Assembly: GCF_900112335.1 (NCBI RefSeq)
Contig: NZ_FOLG01000001.1
Span: 806,001-870,000 of the forward strand
Direction of reading: 5' to 3'
DNA from: Tropicimonas isoalkanivorans
GTDB taxonomy: Bacteria > Pseudomonadota > Alphaproteobacteria > Rhodobacterales > Rhodobacteraceae
Length of the DNA: 64,000 nucleotides
Position 1 is the first letter of the stretch. Each line of letters opens with the position of its first letter. The notes under the pieces were generated by a model that did no database searches, had not been told where the DNA came from, and was given only the letters and a program-made list of their open reading frames with translations. Positions 51,020 to 60,537 of the stretch are shown here, piece by piece. Made by a program: the position numbers and the translations under genes.

Positions 51020-53173
51020 TTGAACACCAATTCGCTGATCTCCAAAGACAGGCTGACCTCCGTCCTCCCGAAAGGGTCCGACGAGGACGAGATCGACATT
51101 TCCAATCTTCTCTACTCTCTGTGGCGTGGGAAGTGGATCATTCTGGCGTGCGGGCTCATCGCGACGATGCTGGGCGCCTACCATGCCTTCAACAACACGC
51201 GCCCGGTTTATACGGCCTCGGCGCTGGTCGCTTTGAACACCCGCGAGGAAAAAGCGGTGTCCAATCTGGAGAGCGTCGTTTCGGGCCTGTCCACCGACTG
51301 GATGTCCATCAATACGGAGTTGGAAATCCTCAAATCCCGGACAATCGGCGCGCGCCTCGTCGACCGGCTGAACCTTGACGAGGACCCGCGGTTCAACTCC
51401 AGTCTGAGGGCACCGGCCGATCCCGGACTGAGATCCACCTTGCGCGAGAGCCTGATGTGGATCGTGGGCGCCGAACCCGTGGAGCGTGTCGAAAGGGATC
51501 CGCAGAGCATTCGCGACGACGTTATCACGAAGGCCCTCAGCCCCCTGAGCGTTTCGAACGACGGCGACAGCTACGTCTTCAAGATCGCCGCCACGACCGG
51601 CTCGCCGGCCTTGTCGGCGCAACTGGCCAACACGCTGGCGCAGCTCTACATCGAGGACCAGCTTCAGCTGAAATTCGACGCCACCAAGCAAGCCGCGAAC
51701 TGGCTGTCCGACCGTGTCGCGGAGTTGCGGGCGCAACTGGAAGCCTCGGAGCAGAAAGCCAAGGAATTCGACTCGTCGATCGAACTGGTTAGCGACGAGG
51801 GCCTCGCGGCGGTCAACCGGCAACTCAAAGACATGCGCGAGCGCTATGACGCGTCAAAGCTGACCGCGGAGCGACTGGATGACCGGGTCCGTGAACTCGA
51901 GGCCGCCTTTGCGTCAGGTGACCGCGAGGCCCTGATTGGCATCGCGAACGACACCACCCTGCGCCGGCTGGCCGGCACGATTACGGACAGTCGGTCCGAT
52001 GCCTTCGATGCACGCGTCGAGCAATTGGTCGCCCGGGCGCGGACGGAGGCCGATCGCGCGCGATCCCAAAGCGCGACGCTCGCAGCGAGCGTCGAGGAGC
52101 TTGAGGCGCAGGTGGAGCAGCAGTCATCGGACCTCGTGACGCTTCAGCAACTGCAACGCGAAACCGAAGCCAACCGGCTGATCTACGAAAGCTTCCTGGT
52201 CCGGCTGCGGGAGATCACCGTGCAGCAGGGCATTCAGCAGGCCGACGCCCGTATCCTGTCCGAAGCCGTCATTCCGAAGTTTCCAAGCGCTCCCAAGAAA
52301 TCCCGCATCGTGATGATGTCGCTCATCCTTGGCGTGGCCCTGGGCGCGGCGCTGGTCCTCCTGAGAGAGATGCGGCGGCAAGGTTTCCGCACGGCGCGCG
52401 AACTCGAAGACCGAACCGGCGTGCCGGTTCTGGGCCAGATCGCCACGATGCCGATACGGCAGCGTGGCAAGCTGGTCCCCTACATTCTGGAAAACCCGAC
52501 CTCCGTCACCGCGGAAGCGACGCGAAACCTTCGGACCTCGCTCCAGTTGAGCAACGTCGACCAGCCTCCACAGGTCATCCTGTCGACCTCCAGCCTTCCC
52601 GGCGAAGGCAAGTCGACGACCTCCATCATGCTTGCCCACCAGATCGCCGCACTGGGCAACCGCGTGCTCGTGCTCGAGGGCGACCTGCGCCGCCCGGTCA
52701 TGGACCAGTACTTCGACATCAATCGGCACCAGCCGGGCGTCTCCGCGGTGCTGATCGGAGAAACGCCATGGAACGAGGCAGTGGTTTACGACGAGAAGTT
52801 GGGGATCGACATATTGAACGGCGACCGCCCTAAGGCCAGCGCGGCGGACCTGTTCTCCTCGGAGAAATTCAGGGCCCTGCTTTCTGAACTTCGGCAGTCC
52901 TACGACTATATCATCATCGACTCTCCGCCGGCACTCGTCGTCCCGGATTCCCGGGTCATTGCCCCGTTGGTGGATGCGATCCTGTTCTCCGTCAGGTGGA
53001 ACAGGACCACCCGCACCCAGGTGGCTGAGGGGCTGGCCGTCTTCGGCAGCATCGGCATCCGGGTGACGGGCCTCGTGCTCACGAACGTCAATCAAAAAGC
53101 CATGCGCCGGTACGGGTACGACAAGGCCTACGGCGGCTATGGCTATGGCTCGAACGCGTACTACCGTAAGTAG
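51020..53173 (+). CDS. wzc: Wzc-type polysaccharide co-polymerase and tyrosine autokinase (copy 2)
   Basis: 717-aa inner-membrane BY-kinase. N-terminal cytosolic stretch DEDEIDISNLLYSLWRGKW, membrane helix (IILACGLIATMLGAY), periplasmic Wzz and coiled-coil region, second helix (SRIVMMSLILGVALGAALVLL), then the kinase: Walker A SSLPGEGKSTTS, A' LVLEGDLRRPV, B YIIIDSPPALVV. The C-terminal tyrosine cluster (RRYGYDKAYGGYGYGSNAYY) is the autophosphorylation tail. I use the TTG at 51020, preceded by AAAGAG, because the ATG at 50912 has no ribosome-binding site and adds 36 atypical residues. It heads a block with yjbH, yjbF and wza. It is paralogous to the gene at 17.4-19.6 kb but clearly diverged. 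Confidence 0.9.
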   Translation: MNTNSLISKDRLTSVLPKGSDEDEIDISNLLYSLWRGKWIILACGLIATMLGAYHAFNNTRPVYTASALVALNTREEKAVSNLESVVSGLSTDWMSINTELEILKSRTIGARLVDRLNLDEDPRFNSSLRAPADPGLRSTLRESLMWIVGAEPVERVERDPQSIRDDVITKALSPLSVSNDGDSYVFKIAATTGSPALSAQLANTLAQLYIEDQLQLKFDATKQAANWLSDRVAELRAQLEASEQKAKEFDSSIELVSDEGLAAVNRQLKDMRERYDASKLTAERLDDRVRELEAAFASGDREALIGIANDTTLRRLAGTITDSRSDAFDARVEQLVARARTEADRARSQSATLAASVEELEAQVEQQSSDLVTLQQLQRETEANRLIYESFLVRLREITVQQGIQQADARILSEAVIPKFPSAPKKSRIVMMSLILGVALGAALVLLREMRRQGFRTARELEDRTGVPVLGQIATMPIRQRGKLVPYILENPTSVTAEATRNLRTSLQLSNVDQPPQVILSTSSLPGEGKSTTSIMLAHQIAALGNRVLVLEGDLRRPVMDQYFDINRHQPGVSAVLIGETPWNEAVVYDEKLGIDILNGDRPKASAADLFSSEKFRALLSELRQSYDYIIIDSPPALVVPDSRVIAPLVDAILFSVRWNRTTRTQVAEGLAVFGSIGIRVTGLVLTNVNQKAMRRYGYDKAYGGYGYGSNAYYRK

Positions 53174-53443
53174 TGCTGCAGGCCCCCCACGACGCCAAGA
53201 TCTGTTGCCGTTGCGCCACGTGACACACTGCCGATCCGTCGCTATAAGGAAATTAACGGGCGAATAACGCCCAACCAAAAAACGAGCAGGCACATATGTG
53301 GGGCGGGCAGACTTCCACATCTTCATGCGCACCAATGCGTGATCGCGGCGGCGTGGGCCGGTCGGGCAGAAGCGCACGACCGTCTTGCAGTACCATGCGC
53401 AGCGCGGGGCATGGCTCGGAGACTGTGGAAAAGAGACAGGCCG

Positions 53444-55582
53444 ATGCTTAGATGGCGAAACGCGTTTCTCCTCGGGACGACAGCAGTTTGCACGTCCATC
53501 CTCCTTTTCCAGTACCCCACCGCCACCGAAGCTGAAATCGTCGAGCGCCCCACCCTGTCCTTCTACGGCACGCCGGGCCTCATCGACATGCCGACTGCGA
53601 CGATGCAGCCCGACGGGCAGTTCTCCGCGACGGCCTCCTTTCGGAAAGACGCCTGGCGCAGTGCGTTGACCTTCCAGATGACGCCCCGGCTGTCGACGAC
53701 CTTTCAATATTCGTACACCGAAGATCTGCTTGACCCGGCAATTACCGATGAAAACCCGGACCATTATGACCGGGCGTTCAGTTTCTCCTATCGGTTTCTG
53801 AACGAGGGGAAGTACACCCCGGCGATGGCGGTCGGGATCACGGATATCGCGGGCACCGGATTCTTCGCCAACGAATACATCGTCGCGACGAAGCACGTGC
53901 ATCCTGCGCTTGCCCTGTCCGCCGGCATCGGCTGGGGGCGCCTTGGCAGCGCCAACAGCTCGACGCGGACCAGCGACATGGATATTGCGAGCTCCACGAG
54001 TTCATTCAATATCGATGACTGGTTCACCGGGCCGGCCGCGTATTTCGGCGGGCTGAACTGGCGCATCAATGACAAGTGGACGTTCGCTGCTGAGTATTCC
54101 TCCGACAACTACGATCTGGAAAGCCAGAATGCCGGCTTCGAGAGGGATAGCCCGTTCAATTTCGGGTTGAAGTACCGGACGTCGCCCTGGTTCGACCTCG
54201 CGTTCTACTCCCTTTACGGATCGGAATTCGGCATCCAGGGCACCGTCACCCTAAACCCCAAATCCCCGCCATTCCCCGGTGGCCGCGAGGAGGCCCCCCC
54301 ACCCGTTTCGGTTCGCGGTGGCAACACGGTGAACCTCGCGGCTTGGGGCCTGCCCAGCCACCAGTTGCAGGGGGCGCCGGTCGAACGGCTTCAGGCCGCC
54401 GTCGAGAAAGGGTTCGATGACCAGGGACTGGAACTGGTCTCGCTGGACATAGACGGCAGCACCGCGTGGGTGAAGCTGCGCAATCCGCGCTACGACGCCT
54501 CGCCACAGGCAATCGGGCGGGCTTCGCGCGTACTGGCGGCCATCCTGCCCGACCAGGTGGAGACCTTCCGGCTCACCCTTATCAACGCCGAGACCCCCAC
54601 CGCGACCATCAGCATTCGACGGTCCGATCTGGAAGAGTTGGAGTTCAACCCGGACCGGGACTGGAAGAGCTACGTCCGGGCATCTGTCGACGACGCCTAC
54701 AGCGCGCTCAGCTTCGGAAACTACGCGCCACCGGCGTATCCGAACACAAATATCCGCCTGAAACCCTATTTCGCGCCGGTGCTGTTCGACCCCGACGACC
54801 CGTTCCGCTGGTACGCAGGTGCCGAACTCGAGGCGGGATATACCCCGTCGCCCGGGCTGATCCTGTCCACCAGCTATCGACTGAAGCTGGCCGGGAACCG
54901 GGACGAGTCCACCCGGCTATCGGACTCCGTGTTGCCCCACGTGCGTTCCGACCTGCCGCTCTACGACAAGGACGGCGCTTCCCACATCCGGCACCTGACG
55001 GCGGAGTACTTCTACCGCCCCGGCCCCGATCTCTACGGCCGGGTGACCGCCGGCTACCTGGAGCGGATGTTCGGCGGCGTCTCCGGAGAAGTCCTCTGGA
55101 AGCCGGTCGACAGCCCGATCGCCTACAGCGCCGAACTCAACTACGTGCAGCAGCGCGACTTCGAGGGCGGCTTCGGATTTCAGGACTACGACGTCACGAT
55201 GGGGCATGCATCCGTCTACTATGAGATCGGCAACGGCTATTACGGGCAGGTCGATGCCGGCCGCTATCTTGCGGGCGACTGGGGCAGCACCGTCACCTTC
55301 AGCCGCGATTTCGCGAACGGCTGGCGTTTCGGCGCCTTCGCCACACTCACCGATGTTTCCTCGGAGGACTTCGGCGAGGGGTCTTTCGACAAGGGCATCT
55401 TCGTCAATATTCCGCTTTCGTGGCTGTCAGGCGAGCCATCTCGCAACGGCTTTGCAACGACCATCCGCCCAGTGACGCGGGACGGCGGGGCGCAACTTCA
55501 GGTTCGCAACCGCCTCTACGACGTCGTGAAGAACGACCAGGAACCCACCCTGCGCCGCCGCTGGGGGAATTTCTGGCGATGA
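53444..55582 (+). CDS. yjbH: YjbH-family exopolysaccharide outer-membrane protein
   Basis: 712 aa: signal peptide (FLLGTTAVCTSILLFQYPTATEAE) and a long beta-rich outer-membrane protein of the YjbH/GfcD family, part of the group-4-capsule/yjb exopolysaccharide export systems. Conserved start of the mature protein: PTLSFYGTPGLIDMPTATMQPDGQFSATASF, split here across residues about 35-65. Alternating amphipathic strands ending in aromatic residues (TTFQYSYTEDLL, RAFSFSYRFL) support a beta-barrel, and the protein ends LRRRWGNFWR. The ATG at 53444 follows CAGG. Its stop overlaps the yjbF start (ATGA). The precise role of YjbH, whether a pore or an export accessory, is not settled. Confidence 0.87.
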   Translation: MLRWRNAFLLGTTAVCTSILLFQYPTATEAEIVERPTLSFYGTPGLIDMPTATMQPDGQFSATASFRKDAWRSALTFQMTPRLSTTFQYSYTEDLLDPAITDENPDHYDRAFSFSYRFLNEGKYTPAMAVGITDIAGTGFFANEYIVATKHVHPALALSAGIGWGRLGSANSSTRTSDMDIASSTSSFNIDDWFTGPAAYFGGLNWRINDKWTFAAEYSSDNYDLESQNAGFERDSPFNFGLKYRTSPWFDLAFYSLYGSEFGIQGTVTLNPKSPPFPGGREEAPPPVSVRGGNTVNLAAWGLPSHQLQGAPVERLQAAVEKGFDDQGLELVSLDIDGSTAWVKLRNPRYDASPQAIGRASRVLAAILPDQVETFRLTLINAETPTATISIRRSDLEELEFNPDRDWKSYVRASVDDAYSALSFGNYAPPAYPNTNIRLKPYFAPVLFDPDDPFRWYAGAELEAGYTPSPGLILSTSYRLKLAGNRDESTRLSDSVLPHVRSDLPLYDKDGASHIRHLTAEYFYRPGPDLYGRVTAGYLERMFGGVSGEVLWKPVDSPIAYSAELNYVQQRDFEGGFGFQDYDVTMGHASVYYEIGNGYYGQVDAGRYLAGDWGSTVTFSRDFANGWRFGAFATLTDVSSEDFGEGSFDKGIFVNIPLSWLSGEPSRNGFATTIRPVTRDGGAQLQVRNRLYDVVKNDQEPTLRRRWGNFWR

Positions 55583-56241
55583 AACACGTCCTCGCCGTGC
55601 CGGCCATTGTTGGCATTATTGCAACGGCCGGCTGCGATCTCACGGCCGCGGGATCTCTGCTGGGGCCGGGAGGAGTAAACAATAGCGCGGTGGGTGGTCA
55701 AACGGGCGCAGAACAGACGTCCGATACGCTCACCGTCTTTTTTGAGGCTAGCGGCAGCGGCGCCCTGCTATCGCGGGCAAAAGCCACGGGTAACGGGACA
55801 GTGTGGACATCGGAAGACCTGGCAAGCCTGACCGAGAGGGACGGCATCGTCGTCGGCACGCAAGGGCTGAACACGGATCTCGTTTCCATCGAGACGCCGT
55901 CACCCGCGACGTGGGACACCCTGACCCCGCCCCGGGCCGTTACGGCCATCCACCGGCATTTCTCGGATTCGGTAGGACCTTGGATGCGCGCGTACGTCTG
56001 CGCCGTGTCGCCGACGCGCTCCGTGTCGCTCCCCGTTGGCGACAATATCGAAACGGTGTGGGAGACAAACCTCTCCTGCCGTAACGCCGATCAGTCCTAC
56101 GAGGACACGTATTGGCGGGATCAGACCGGCAAGGTCGTCCTCGCCCGCCAGTGGCTGGGCGAGCAGCTCGGCTACGTCAACCTTCAGTATCCGTGGCACG
56201 GGAACACGCGACAGGCAGCAGACCCGGGAGATGAGCAATGA
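55579..56241 (+). CDS. yjbF: YjbF/GfcB-family lipoprotein
   Basis: 220-aa outer-membrane-directed lipoprotein: signal with lipobox IIATAGC (Cys19) and a mature YjbF-like domain. Family-type residues include LTVFFEASGSGALLSRAKATGNG, VWTSEDLASLTERDGIVVGTQGLNTDL, the LSCRNADQSYEDTYWRD turn and a closing GYVNLQYPWH. Length matches GfcB/YjbF. It is sandwiched between yjbH (4-nt overlap) and wza (4-nt overlap). Like E. coli GfcB-GfcC-GfcD, it should assist export of an acidic polysaccharide. Confidence 0.85.
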   Translation: MKHVLAVPAIVGIIATAGCDLTAAGSLLGPGGVNNSAVGGQTGAEQTSDTLTVFFEASGSGALLSRAKATGNGTVWTSEDLASLTERDGIVVGTQGLNTDLVSIETPSPATWDTLTPPRAVTAIHRHFSDSVGPWMRAYVCAVSPTRSVSLPVGDNIETVWETNLSCRNADQSYEDTYWRDQTGKVVLARQWLGEQLGYVNLQYPWHGNTRQAADPGDEQ

Positions 56242-57605
56242 GACGATTTCTGATCGCAGCCTCCGCAGCGACACTGCTCGCGCTCGCCGGGTGCGGCGTG
56301 ATCTACACCAGCCCCAGCGTACGGGAGGGCAATGTCGACGGGGCCAAGGTTCGCGTGGTTCCGATGACGGCCGAAACGGTCATCGCGGCGAACCAGTCTC
56401 CCTTCCGTCCGGCCAGTCTACCCGCCGCCTTCGGGCAGACTGCGGGCACCCCTGGCGCGATGCGAGGTATGGGGGCGATCCCCGAGCCGGTGGTGTCTCC
56501 CGAGACCCGCCCGGCGGCCATGGAAACCCGCGTGCCACCGGAGGCGCCGGGCGGTCCGTACCGGATCGGCATCGGCGACGTGCTGGTGTTAGCCACTCGG
56601 TCCGCATCCAACTCCGTCGAGGAACTGTCTGGCCTGTTGGCCGCGCAGAACCGGCGGCAAGGCTATGTCGTGCAAGACGACGGCGCCATTTCGATCCCGG
56701 ACGTCGGACGTATCCGCGTCGCGGGCGAAACCCTCGACGAAGCGAATGAAATGGTCTTCCAGGCCCTCGTCGAGAACCAGATCGACCCGGCGTTCAGCCT
56801 CGAGGTCGCGGAGTTCAACTCGCAACGGGTGTCGATCGGCGGTGCGGTGTCGAACCCGACCGTGATCCCGATCGACCTGCGCCCCCTCTACCTGGACGAG
56901 GCGCTTGTCCACGCGGGCGGGGTCGCAGCCACCGATATCGACTACGTGACCATTCGCATCTACCGGGACGGCACGCTGTACCAGGTTCCGCTGAAGGAGC
57001 TCTATTCCTCTCGCAACCTTCAACGCATCCGCCTCGTCGATGGCGACAGCATCTTCGTCGACACGGCATTCGAACTGGATCGTGCGCAGGCGTACTTTAC
57101 TCAACAGCTAACCCTGTACAACGTCCGCAACACGGCGCGCAGCAACGCTATCCAGGAACTGAACAACGAGATCGCCCTCCGCCGCGGCATCATTGAAGAG
57201 CAGCGTGGAAACTTCCGCAGCCGACTGGAACTCGATGCCGTGGACCGCGACTACGTCTATCTCGCTGGCGAAGTCCGCAAACAGTCCCGTTTCCCCTTGC
57301 CCTTCGAGCAGCGCGCCGTTCTGGCCGATGCGATGTACGAAGAAGGGGGCATCCCGACGATCAACGGCAACGTCGGCCAGATCTACGTCATTCGCGGCGA
57401 GAGCGACCCGCGGGAATTCGCGGGCGTCACCGCGTGGCATCTGGATGCCAGGAACGCCGCCTCGCTCATATTGGCGACCCGCTTCGAGCTGCGTCCCAAC
57501 GACATCATCTTTGTGGCCGAGCAGCCGGTGACAAGTTGGAACCGCGCTCTGACCCAGATCAGCCCTGGCGTCTTCAACTCGACGATCAGCAGCCTCGCGC
57601 AATAG
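56238..57605 (+). CDS. wza: Wza-type polysaccharide export outer-membrane lipoprotein
   Basis: 455 aa: lipobox LALAGC (Cys19) and the Poly_export/SLBB architecture of Wza. YRIGIGDVLVLATRS begins the polysaccharide-export domain (about residue 100). SLBB-like domains follow (VSIGGAVSNPTVIPIDLRPLYLDEALVHAGG at about 195-225; VYLAGEVRKQSRFPLPFEQRAVLADAMYEEGG at about 335-365). A coiled-coil-like insertion (about 280-320) separates them, and PNDIIFVAEQPV closes the protein. It forms the outer-membrane exit channel partnered by a Wzc kinase. It is the last gene of wzc-yjbH-yjbF-wza and overlaps yjbF by 4 nt. No polymerase or glycosyltransferase is linked. Confidence 0.92.
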   Translation: MRRFLIAASAATLLALAGCGVIYTSPSVREGNVDGAKVRVVPMTAETVIAANQSPFRPASLPAAFGQTAGTPGAMRGMGAIPEPVVSPETRPAAMETRVPPEAPGGPYRIGIGDVLVLATRSASNSVEELSGLLAAQNRRQGYVVQDDGAISIPDVGRIRVAGETLDEANEMVFQALVENQIDPAFSLEVAEFNSQRVSIGGAVSNPTVIPIDLRPLYLDEALVHAGGVAATDIDYVTIRIYRDGTLYQVPLKELYSSRNLQRIRLVDGDSIFVDTAFELDRAQAYFTQQLTLYNVRNTARSNAIQELNNEIALRRGIIEEQRGNFRSRLELDAVDRDYVYLAGEVRKQSRFPLPFEQRAVLADAMYEEGGIPTINGNVGQIYVIRGESDPREFAGVTAWHLDARNAASLILATRFELRPNDIIFVAEQPVTSWNRALTQISPGVFNSTISSLAQ

Positions 57606-57617
57606 GGTTGCCGACCG

Positions 57618-57641
57618 CGGGTCCCGGCCACCCGGGACCCG
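57618..57641. terminator. Strong hairpin between convergent wza and choV
   Basis: Perfect 10-bp stem CGGGTCCCGG with CCGGGACCCG, loop CCAC, 12 bp after the wza stop and 12 bp before the choV stop. No T tract, so it is a candidate bidirectional 3'-end structure rather than a classical intrinsic terminator. Confidence 0.5.
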
Positions 57642-57653
57642 AGCCTGCCTGGC

Positions 57654-58679
57654 CTAGCTTCGCGGATCCAACACGCCGCGCATGACGGACTGCCCCGTCA
57701 CCTGCCCGACGGCCTTCCCGTCTTCCACCACGCGCAGCGCGCCCTCGCCGTCAAGAAGAGCCTGCATCACGTCCCGGACCCGGGCCGTGGCGGGGATGTC
57801 CGGCCCTTGCGCCTCCCCGAGTGGCTCCATGACGTCCCGCGCCCGAAGCACGCCGAGCGGGTTCATGTGCATGACGAAGTCGGCGACGTAATCGCTGGCC
57901 GGCGCGGAGAAGATCTCCTGCGGGGTACCGCACTGGACGATCCGCCCGCCCTCCATGATCGCGATCCGGTTGCCGATCTTGAACGCCTCGTCCAGATCGT
58001 GGCTGACAAAGATGATCGTGCGGTGCAGGCTCTCCTGCAACTCCAGCAACTCGTCCTGCAACCGATTGCGAATCAGCGGATCGAGCGCAGAGAACGGCTC
58101 GTCCATCAGCAGGATTGGCGCGTCGGTGGCGAAGGCGCGCGCCAGGCCGACACGCTGCTGCATCCCGCCCGACAGCTCGCTCACCTTGTTGTCGGCCCAA
58201 CTCTGAAGGCCCACAAGCCGCAGTTGCTCTTCGACCTTCGCCGCCCGCTCGGCGCGCGGCATCCCGCCGAGCTCCAACCCAAGGCCCACGTTCTCCCGCA
58301 CCGACCGCCAAGGGAGCAGGCCGAACTGCTGGAACACCATCGACACGCATTCCAGCCGCAAGCGGCGCAAGTCTTTTGGCGAGCAGTCCGGCAGCGTCAC
58401 CGACCAGTCGCCGTCATAGATGCTGACCGACCCGCGCACGATCGGGTTCAGCCCGTTGACCGCCCGGAGCAACGTCGACTTGCCGGAGCCGGAGAGCCCC
58501 ATCAGCACCAGGATCTCCCCCTGCTCCACCTCCAGCGAGCAATCGTGCACACCCAGCACCTGATCGGTCTCGGCCACGATTTCGGGGCGCGATTTGCCCG
58601 CGTCCATCAGCGGCAGCGCCGTCTCCGGCTTGTCGCCGAACACGACGGACACCTTGTCGAAACGAACCGCGACGCTCAT
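57654..58679 (-). CDS. choV: Choline ABC transporter ATP-binding protein
   Basis: 341-aa cytosolic ATPase of the ProV/OpuA type that powers choline uptake. Walker A GLSGSGKSTLL, Q-loop VFQQFGLLPWRSV, signature LSGGMQQRVGLARA, Walker B PILLMDEPFSALD and switch FVSHDLDEA are intact. A single short CBS-like tail (ARVRDVMQALLDGEGALRVVEDGKAVGQVTG) follows, as is usual in ChoV. The N-terminus (FDKVSVVFGDKPETALPLMDAG) matches the choline/quaternary-amine subgroup. Its ATG overlaps the choW stop by 4 nt. It is the last gene of choXWV and converges on wza. Confidence 0.95.
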   Translation of the reverse strand: MSVAVRFDKVSVVFGDKPETALPLMDAGKSRPEIVAETDQVLGVHDCSLEVEQGEILVLMGLSGSGKSTLLRAVNGLNPIVRGSVSIYDGDWSVTLPDCSPKDLRRLRLECVSMVFQQFGLLPWRSVRENVGLGLELGGMPRAERAAKVEEQLRLVGLQSWADNKVSELSGGMQQRVGLARAFATDAPILLMDEPFSALDPLIRNRLQDELLELQESLHRTIIFVSHDLDEAFKIGNRIAIMEGGRIVQCGTPQEIFSAPASDYVADFVMHMNPLGVLRARDVMEPLGEAQGPDIPATARVRDVMQALLDGEGALRVVEDGKAVGQVTGQSVMRGVLDPRS

Positions 58680-59512
58680 TTCCGCCCTCCCACGCTCAGC
58701 AGCCGGTCGAGCATGATGGCGACCACCACGATCACGAAGCCGGATTCGAAGCCGAGCGACGTGTTCACCTGGTTGAGCGCACGAACCACAGGCACGCCGA
58801 GCCCGTCCGCCCCGACGAGGGCGGCGATCACCACCATCGATAGCGACAGCATGATCGTCTGATTCAGCCCGGCCATGATCTGCGGATAGGCATAGGGCAG
58901 TTCCACCCGGTAGAGTGTCTGCCGCCGCGTGGCGCCAAAGGCACGCGCTGCCTCCAACAGCGGCTGCGGCGTGCGGGACACCCCAAGATGGGTCAGGCGA
59001 ATCGGCGCGGGCACAACGAAGACTACGGTGGCGATCAGTCCGGGCACCATGCCGATGCCGAAGAACACGATGGCCGGGATCAGATAGACGAAGGTCGGCA
59101 GCGTCTGCATCAGGTCCAGAACCGGGCGGAGGTAGGTGTAGAACCGCGGGTGATGCGCGGCGAAGATGCCGATGGGCACCCCGATCGCCATGCAGACGAC
59201 ACAGGCGGACAAGACAAGCGTCAGGCTCTCCGTGGTCTCCTCCCAATAGCCTTGGTTGAGAATGAACAGGAAGCCCAACGCGACAAAGAGGCAGGTCTTC
59301 CAGCTTCTCTGAAGGACCCAGGCCAGCGCGACGAAGGCCAGGACGATCACCAGCGGATTGGGGGTCTGCAGCAGCCACAGGATGCCGTCGATCATCGCTT
59401 CCATGATGCTGGCGAGGCCGTCGAAGAACCACTCGCCATGCCCTTGCAGCCAGTCGAATACGCTTTCCGCCACGTCTCCGACCGGGATCTTGTTGTCAGT
59501 CAGCCAGTCCAT
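58676..59512 (-). CDS. choW: Choline ABC transporter permease
   Basis: 278-aa inner-membrane permease of the ProW type with a cytosolic N-terminus and about seven helices. The EAA loop is EAARAFGATRRQTLYRVELPYAYPQIMAG. AAGGAG four bases before the ATG at 59512 is an ideal ribosome-binding site and excludes an in-frame start 14 codons upstream. It overlaps choV by 4 nt and lies 68 bp after choX, with a hairpin in between. Confidence 0.95.
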   Translation of the reverse strand: MDWLTDNKIPVGDVAESVFDWLQGHGEWFFDGLASIMEAMIDGILWLLQTPNPLVIVLAFVALAWVLQRSWKTCLFVALGFLFILNQGYWEETTESLTLVLSACVVCMAIGVPIGIFAAHHPRFYTYLRPVLDLMQTLPTFVYLIPAIVFFGIGMVPGLIATVVFVVPAPIRLTHLGVSRTPQPLLEAARAFGATRRQTLYRVELPYAYPQIMAGLNQTIMLSLSMVVIAALVGADGLGVPVVRALNQVNTSLGFESGFVIVVVAIMLDRLLSVGGRK

Positions 59513-59546
59513 GTCGCTCCTTCGGCCAAGGCGGATGTGACGCGGC

Positions 59547-59565
59547 CCCGGCACGTCCTGCCGGG
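59547..59565 (-). promoter_or_regulatory. Intercistronic hairpin between choX and choW
   Basis: Arms CCCGGCA (59547-59553) and TGCCGGG (59559-59565), five-base loop. It lies just after the choX stop and before the choW ribosome-binding site. Such stems after binding-protein genes often protect the upstream mRNA and give the binding protein a higher dose than the permease. This is a role by analogy. Confidence 0.45.
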
Positions 59566-59580
59566 ACCGTCATTTGCCCC

Positions 59581-60504
59581 CTACTTGCCAAGGGCGGCGT
59601 CAACGGCGGCTTTCGCATCGCTGCCGTCCAACGTCGTGACACCATCCAGCCACGCGGCATAGGTGTCCGGGTGATCTGCCAGCCAGGCAGAGGCCGCCTC
59701 GACCGGTTCCGCGCCATCGTCAAGAATGGCCCCCATGATCTCGTTCTCCATCTCGAGCGAGAACACAAGGTTGTTCAGCAGTTTTCCCACATTCGGGCAT
59801 TCCTCGACGTATCCGGCACGGGTGTTGGTGTGCACGGTCGCGCCACCGAGATTGGGGCCGAAGAAATCATCGCCGCCGGTCAGGTAGGTCATCTCGAAGT
59901 TCGCGTTCATCGGATGCGGCTCCCAGCCGAGGAAGACGATCGGCTCTTCCCGCTTGGTGGCCCGCGCCACCTGCGCCAGCATCCCCTGTTCGGAGCTTTC
60001 CTTCACCTCGAACTCGCCCAAGCCGAAGGCGTCGCCGTCGATCATCGACTGGATCAGCCTGTTGCCGTCGTTGCCGGGTTCGATGCCGTAGATCTCGCCG
60101 TCCAGATGCTCCGCGTGGGTCGCGATATCGGCGAAATCCCCGATGCCGAGGTCAGCGCCCGCCTTGTTCGTGGCCAGCGTGTACTTGGCCCCGGACAGGT
60201 TCTCGCGCACCGTATCAACGGTTCCCGCCTCCCGGTAGGGTGCGATATCGCCCTCCATCGTCGGCATCCAGTTGCCCAGGAACACGTCGATGTCGCCCGC
60301 GGCCATGGACGTATAGGTCACCGGAACGGAGAGGACCTTGATGTCCGTGTCGTAGCCTAGGGCCTCCAACACGAAGGTCGTGGCGGCGGTGGTGGCGGTG
60401 ATGTCGGTCCAGCCGACGTCGGAGAAGGTCACTGAATCGCACTCGGCGTTCGCCATCGTACCTGCCGAAAGCGCCAGCGCGGCGAGGAAGGAAATTCTAT
60501 GCAT
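59581..60504 (-). CDS. choX: Choline-binding periplasmic protein
   Basis: 307 aa: signal peptide (FLAALALSAGTMANA) and an OpuAC-type substrate-binding fold. Aromatic-box residues expected for quaternary-amine binding are present in context: DVGWTDITATT, FLGNWMPTME, KYTLATN and FLGWEPHPMN, matching the Trp/Tyr/Asp positions described for Sinorhizobium meliloti ChoX. The protein ends AAVDAALGK. It is the first gene of choXWV, divergent from betI with a 109-bp gap that contains an inverted repeat. It delivers choline (and perhaps acetylcholine) to ChoWV. Confidence 0.95.
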   Translation of the reverse strand: MHRISFLAALALSAGTMANAECDSVTFSDVGWTDITATTAATTFVLEALGYDTDIKVLSVPVTYTSMAAGDIDVFLGNWMPTMEGDIAPYREAGTVDTVRENLSGAKYTLATNKAGADLGIGDFADIATHAEHLDGEIYGIEPGNDGNRLIQSMIDGDAFGLGEFEVKESSEQGMLAQVARATKREEPIVFLGWEPHPMNANFEMTYLTGGDDFFGPNLGGATVHTNTRAGYVEECPNVGKLLNNLVFSLEMENEIMGAILDDGAEPVEAASAWLADHPDTYAAWLDGVTTLDGSDAKAAVDAALGK

Positions 60505-60537
60505 GTGCGGTTATCCCTGTCGTTTGGTTGCTCGTTG

